Source: Caulochytrium protostelioides (lineage: Eukaryota; Chytridiomycota; Caulochytriomycetes; Caulochytriales; Caulochytriaceae). From it: 53,830 nucleotides of DNA. The notes under the pieces were generated by a model that searched no databases, was not told the origin of the DNA, and saw only the letters and a program-made list of their open reading frames with translations. Position 1 is the first letter of the stretch. Every line of letters starts with the position of its first letter. Positions 50,636-53,830 of the stretch are shown one piece after another. Position numbers and translations under genes: made by a program. The stretch lies in assembly GCA_003615045.1 (NCBI GenBank), contig ML014238.1, forward strand, positions 1 through 53,830, in the 5' to 3' direction.

Positions 50636-50985
50636 CACGACCTGCAGCTTGGTTTGCCGCACAACGCCGAAGACCTGATGAGCGCGGCCCGCAACGTATG
50701 TTCAGAGCGGTGAGGTCGTGGCTCACATAATTGCCGTTGATGGAATCATATCACAGCGAACCTGTGGCCACGAACTTCGTGCGCCGGCTCTTTTCAGGGA
50801 CCGATTGGTCTCTGCATATGTCTGGGTCGTGCGGAATGTGTCGACGAGGACGGTGTAGAATCGCTGGGCGCACGCCTTGTACGCCCGAGATGTTGGAACG
50901 GAGAGCCTGCCCGTGCCTGCTCTGCCGCCATGGCCCTGAGGGTCGCTTTGTTGAAGGTCGCTTCGGGGTCCTTCAGCACTCACGG
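50636..50985 (-). pseudogene. Fanzor-like nuclease remnant, copy C (RuvC-II and RuvC-III parts)
   Basis: The minus-strand frame 50983-50723 contains LSVPTSRAYKACAQRF and VLVDTFRTTQTYAETN. This aligns with copy B (ISVPADRLYKACAQRF, VLVDGFRTTRVHAETD). Downstream, INGNYVSHDLTALNIR corresponds to the RuvC-III block NNGKFVNRDLNAALNLR, and RSSALCGKP to RPIALCRNP. Where copies A and B have TGG TAA TAA, this copy has TGA TAT GAT, so the double TAA is not universal in the family. Frame changes and stops show that it is dead. Confidence 0.55.
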
Positions 50986-50987
50986 TC

Positions 50988-51110
50988 AGACCTCACGGGT
51001 CAGACCGACAGCGTTGTGCCCCATCCTGGGGCAAGCCCCACCGCTGCCCGCGGTCGGCAAGCTCATCCGGCGAAGAGCCTGTTGCGAACCGCCCTTGGGG
51101 GGCATCAGGT
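50988..51110 (+). mobile_element. Fanzor-like right-end fragment, copy D, inverted relative to copy C
   Basis: The plus-strand sequence GTCAGACCGACAGCGTTGTG then GGTCGGCAAGCTCATCCGG aligns with copy A 159-230, including the last coding codons. The right-end hairpin is degraded. It abuts the interior of copy C head to tail in opposite orientation, so the locus was rearranged. Confidence 0.6.
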
Positions 51111-52066
51111 GGTCTCAAAGGAAAGCCTGAATGTTCGTAAAATGAAATGCTTTTTGCCATCACTGAAAACAACGGTCGGCCGTAGGCATTACAACTAAAT
51201 ATCGATAGTCCCAGGCTTCTGGGGGCGCAGTTACCACCGCAAAAAAGATACCGCAAATCACCTCCGATCTTTCCCTAGGAACGTGAAATCAGTTTTGGGA
51301 AGTCCCCGAGTGATACGCCTCGCCAGCACGCGACGACTGCGTGCCCAGACCCTTGGGCTGGTGTTGTGGTTCTCCGAAAGACATTAGGCAAAGCCTTTCG
51401 TTCATTGGTGTTCTAAGCGGTCGGTTCGAACGCGGCCCGGTGCCCATCAGTCGAACAAGCCAAACAAAACAAACAGAAATAAAAAAGCAATAACGTTAAA
51501 AAATTCACCCCGCATTCAGCCGCCCACGTTTTCTATCTTCGACGTTATCTGGTCTCGATCTCCGCGCAACTTCCCTCGAGACATCGATCAGATTTGCAAT
51601 AGACCACGCGGACAACATAGGGACCTTTAAATGATTGAAATACCTGCGTTCGTCCTTTTCAGTGACGCAATAACAGCAACCGAAATTGGGATGCACTCGT
51701 AGATATGATGCCACGCGATACATGCCAACAGATGCTTCTAGAATATTAGCTATCTGCATCAAGGATACCTCTAACTTAAAATCTTGACCTGGCGGTTTCT
51801 CTTGTGGCGTATGGGGTTGCTGCTTAAATCAAGACAATATCACGATATCGAGACGGTCGTATATAAATCGTGTGGGTGTTGTAAACTCGCCGTAAGACTG
51901 TCCGTTCTGGTAATTCTGGGAATGTGGACTGAACGCATTGCACCATGGCTCCAAGAGAGACCACCTGCCAGCATCGTCATTTGTGTCATTGCATTTAACG
52001 GAATATTTAACCATCCCAACCGATACCACCATACCCACAGCCCCTGTCGCAGCCCCTGTTCACACC
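51111..52066. other. Lower-GC region before the vWA gene
   Basis: 956 nt. A minus-strand frame at 51505-51762 (85 codons, with HPNFGCCYC and KDERRYFNHL) is not recognised and may be a decayed fragment. GGTTCGAA at 51422 resembles a tRNA B box, but no cloverleaf fits. GAATATTTAA near 52010 is a possible TATA-like site for the downstream gene. Confidence 0.4.
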
Positions 52067-53830
52067 ATGCATTTCATACCATTTTATGTGGCATGGATGG
52101 GCCTCGCCTTTCTGGCGCTGGTTCCATTCTCGGCCATCGCTACCGATGCGAACTGGAGCGGTGTGGACCTCAGCACACCGGGCGCTAGCCAGCCTCTTTA
52201 CATCATGTCGCCCAGCTGTGCCTTCTGCCCTACCTGGAAAAACAATACCATCAACTATAGCGTAGATCGCACTTCTTACCAAAAAACTGATCTGGGTTCT
52301 AAGATTCTTAACTGCAGTGCTTCAAGGACTAGCAGGAGCTCCACAAATCCCTGGTTCAACTTCTACATCATCATTGACGCTTCTCTCAGCATGCAGCAGT
52401 TCAGAAACAACATCATTGCAGGCATGACCGCGCTACAATCGAAGTTCAGCACGCGAAACTCTTCCTTCTGGGTCGTCACCGTTGGTGGCCCCCCAACATT
52501 GATTCTTGGACCAGATAATCGGGGAACCAATCTTGTTGCGGCAGTCACTCAAGCCACCGATCCTAACAATGTGCGATCCGGTCACGAAGCTACTCTGGAA
52601 GCCATACGTATCGCACTGTACGATGACCCCGATTCAACGACGTACGGATTCAAACTGAACTGCATTTCCAAGCAGACGGTAGCATGCACGGGGAAGTGGC
52701 GGGAACCATCGTCGACGTACAACGTGACAAGACATATCATTGTCATTACAGATGAGGACAGTGACTTGCCTACCCTTGTTCCGAACAGAAACGCGGCCCA
52801 ACAAGTGGTGGGCAACCAGTTCTGTGCCATGTTGACGAAGCCAGGCTACTCTAGCGGAGGTTCCTACTGTAGCGTGGGCTCGGCGATCGAACCTGCATGG
52901 GTGGGCCCTCGTGGCATTTACACAGGCAACATCAGAGTCGATAAGTATCCGAATGACGGCACATGGACTGAGATGATCGCACAAATCATGCTACGCACCA
53001 GCGTTCAACCCGCATACCTCCATCCTGCAGCTCAGCGAGAAGTGCTGGATGTTGCCCGTAGCATTCTTCGTGTGAACGCCTTTGTATCCGTGTTCATCCG
53101 TCCGGACCTTGGCCTGGGCAACAAAGGCAATCCGTATCAGCCAGTAGCGGCCTGGAATAATTACAACCCGCTTTTTGATCCTAGATCAGCCGATCGAGAT
53201 GAGGCGTCCACGCCGACATGGCAGTTCGGTAGCCCCGGTATGAACTCAGCTTCCAACGAACCCCAAGGTCTTAAGACGCTGGACACCTACAACAGACTGG
53301 TGATGGGCAAGTTACCAAACTCGTTGCAAACACTTGTGCTCGGCGGCGGTGGGTACATGCGTGTCTACGAAACAGAGCGCTGGTTTGGCCGCGCTACAAC
53401 TGATGCTGTCCAGATAGCGAATGCACTGGCCAACGCTCAGGAGGAATGTACTGAAGTCCCCTATGACTCGAAGGCAGCACTTGCTAGCCTCTACCCAACG
53501 AAAGACGCTTCAAATGTTGCGTGTGACTGCAGTATCGACCGAATCAGCAAGCCTACGACAACAACCACCACGACAACCACGACAACTACTACCACTAAAT
53601 CAACCACGACCACAACCACCACCAAACCCACCACCACTACAACAACAACCACTACTACCAAGCCCACCACTACAACGACGACGACGACGAAGCCGACGAC
53701 AACGACGACCACTACTACAACCACCACTACAAAGCCGACGACGACTACGACGACTACGACGACTACGACGACTACGACAACTACGACGACTACGACGACC
53801 ACTACTACAACCACCACTACCAAGCCGACG
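52067..53830 (+). CDS. Secreted von Willebrand factor A-domain protein with Thr-rich stalk (3' end outside window)
   Basis: Open from ATG 52067 to the last base, 588 codons without a stop. Residues 1-23 form a signal peptide (MHFIPFYVAWMGLAFLALVP, cleavage near AIA). A Cys-containing segment follows, then a vWA fold. FYIIIDASLSMQQF has the MIDAS signature D104-x-S106-x-S108, and IIVITDEDSD (D229) is the second metal-site strand. The rest of the ectodomain (to about 494) has paired cysteines (CAMLTKPG, YCSVG, CDCS). From 495 it becomes KPT(n) repeats, a likely O-glycosylated stalk leading to a cell-wall or membrane anchor beyond the window. vWA domains of this type bind protein or carbohydrate ligands extracellularly, and the ligand is unknown. 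Codon use is less GC-biased than in neighbouring genes, so the gene may be young, transferred or in a different compositional domain. Confidence 0.8.
   Translation, partial: MHFIPFYVAWMGLAFLALVPFSAIATDANWSGVDLSTPGASQPLYIMSPSCAFCPTWKNNTINYSVDRTSYQKTDLGSKILNCSASRTSRSSTNPWFNFYIIIDASLSMQQFRNNIIAGMTALQSKFSTRNSSFWVVTVGGPPTLILGPDNRGTNLVAAVTQATDPNNVRSGHEATLEAIRIALYDDPDSTTYGFKLNCISKQTVACTGKWREPSSTYNVTRHIIVITDEDSDLPTLVPNRNAAQQVVGNQFCAMLTKPGYSSGGSYCSVGSAIEPAWVGPRGIYTGNIRVDKYPNDGTWTEMIAQIMLRTSVQPAYLHPAAQREVLDVARSILRVNAFVSVFIRPDLGLGNKGNPYQPVAAWNNYNPLFDPRSADRDEASTPTWQFGSPGMNSASNEPQGLKTLDTYNRLVMGKLPNSLQTLVLGGGGYMRVYETERWFGRATTDAVQIANALANAQEECTEVPYDSKAALASLYPTKDASNVACDCSIDRISKPTTTTTTTTTTTTTTKSTTTTTTTKPTTTTTTTTTTKPTTTTTTTTKPTTTTTTTTTTTTKPTTTTTTTTTTTTTTTTTTTTTTTTTTTTKPT
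53549..53830 (+). repeat. KPT(n) coding repeat
   Basis: Blocks of 7 to about 25 threonines are separated by Lys-Pro (once Lys-Ser). All four Thr codons are mixed, with ACG/ACT phases differing between blocks. It runs off the window edge. Confidence 0.9.

Larger units (their letters stand above)
49998..50985 (-). mobile_element. Fanzor-like element copy C, split by an insert with a gypsy fragment
   Basis: Minus strand. A coding remnant runs from about 50985 to 50636. It stops in mid C-terminus and resumes at about 50100 with the terminal codons, TGA and right end (to about 49998). The intervening 535 nt is foreign and holds a Ty3/gypsy pol piece. The right end has arms CCTCGGTGG and CCACGGAGG (50048-50040, 50024-50016), pairing at 8 of 9 positions. 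Confidence 0.55.

Noticed and set aside
51400-51440. tRNA-like B box GGTTCGAA
   Set aside because: No A box at the right spacing and no acceptor or anticodon stems that pair.
53491-53823. Poly-valine/glycine minus-strand frame at the right edge
   Set aside because: It is the reverse complement of the Thr-codon repeat in the vWA gene.

Overview
The window looks like part of a GC-rich, intron-poor nuclear genome, most likely a zoosporic (flagellated), early-diverging fungus. Three things support this. A SEC66/SEC71-type translocon subunit is a fungal hallmark. A CCDC77 homologue and an LRRC71-like protein belong to flagellate or basal-body gene sets. The only introns seen are three short GT-AG introns of 134, 142 and 158 nt. 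The host assignment is inference. Standard stop codons (TAA, TAG, TGA) end the intact genes.

Layout, left to right. Positions 1-290 hold the 3' end of a Fanzor-like (eukaryotic TnpB/OrfB) element. 779-1605 encodes an ER cyclophilin. 1606-5486 is gene-free. 5487-12278 encodes a 2263-residue low-complexity protein of unknown function. 12355-13860 is a second, decayed Fanzor-like copy on the minus strand, followed by a broken membrane/RGS-domain gene (13956-14741). 14742-20441 has no gene I can support. From 20442 to 49569 there is a dense run of housekeeping genes: glycogenin, syntaxin-18/UFE1, tyrosyl-tRNA synthetase with an EMAP-II-like tail, COG7, DDI1, SEC10, LRRC71-like, CCDC77, SEC66, MED17 and the DNA polymerase epsilon B subunit (DPB2). 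49998-51110 is a nest of transposon debris: a third Fanzor-like copy split by an insert that carries a Ty3/gypsy pol fragment, plus an inverted fragment of a fourth copy. The right edge (52067-53830, open at the window end) encodes a secreted von Willebrand A protein with a threonine-rich stalk, in visibly lower-GC DNA.

Function. Many of the intact genes serve the secretory pathway: ER folding (cyclophilin), ER translocation (SEC66), ER fusion (UFE1), Golgi tethering (COG7) and exocytosis (SEC10). MED17 and DPB2 are core transcription and replication subunits. LRRC71-like and CCDC77 are co-directional neighbours with a likely flagellar role. I see no operon-like control. CACGTG motifs lie within 75 nt of four start codons.

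The most interesting material is the Fanzor-like family. Its copies share a block after the coding region that folds into a hairpin with one compensatory base-pair change, a candidate guide-RNA scaffold or right end. Two copies also share the same in-frame TAA TAA, and the reading frame beyond it keeps an identical length. Strong perfect inverted repeats also sit at or after the 3' ends of SEC10, MED17 and DPB2. No CRISPR array, rRNA gene or convincing tRNA gene was seen.
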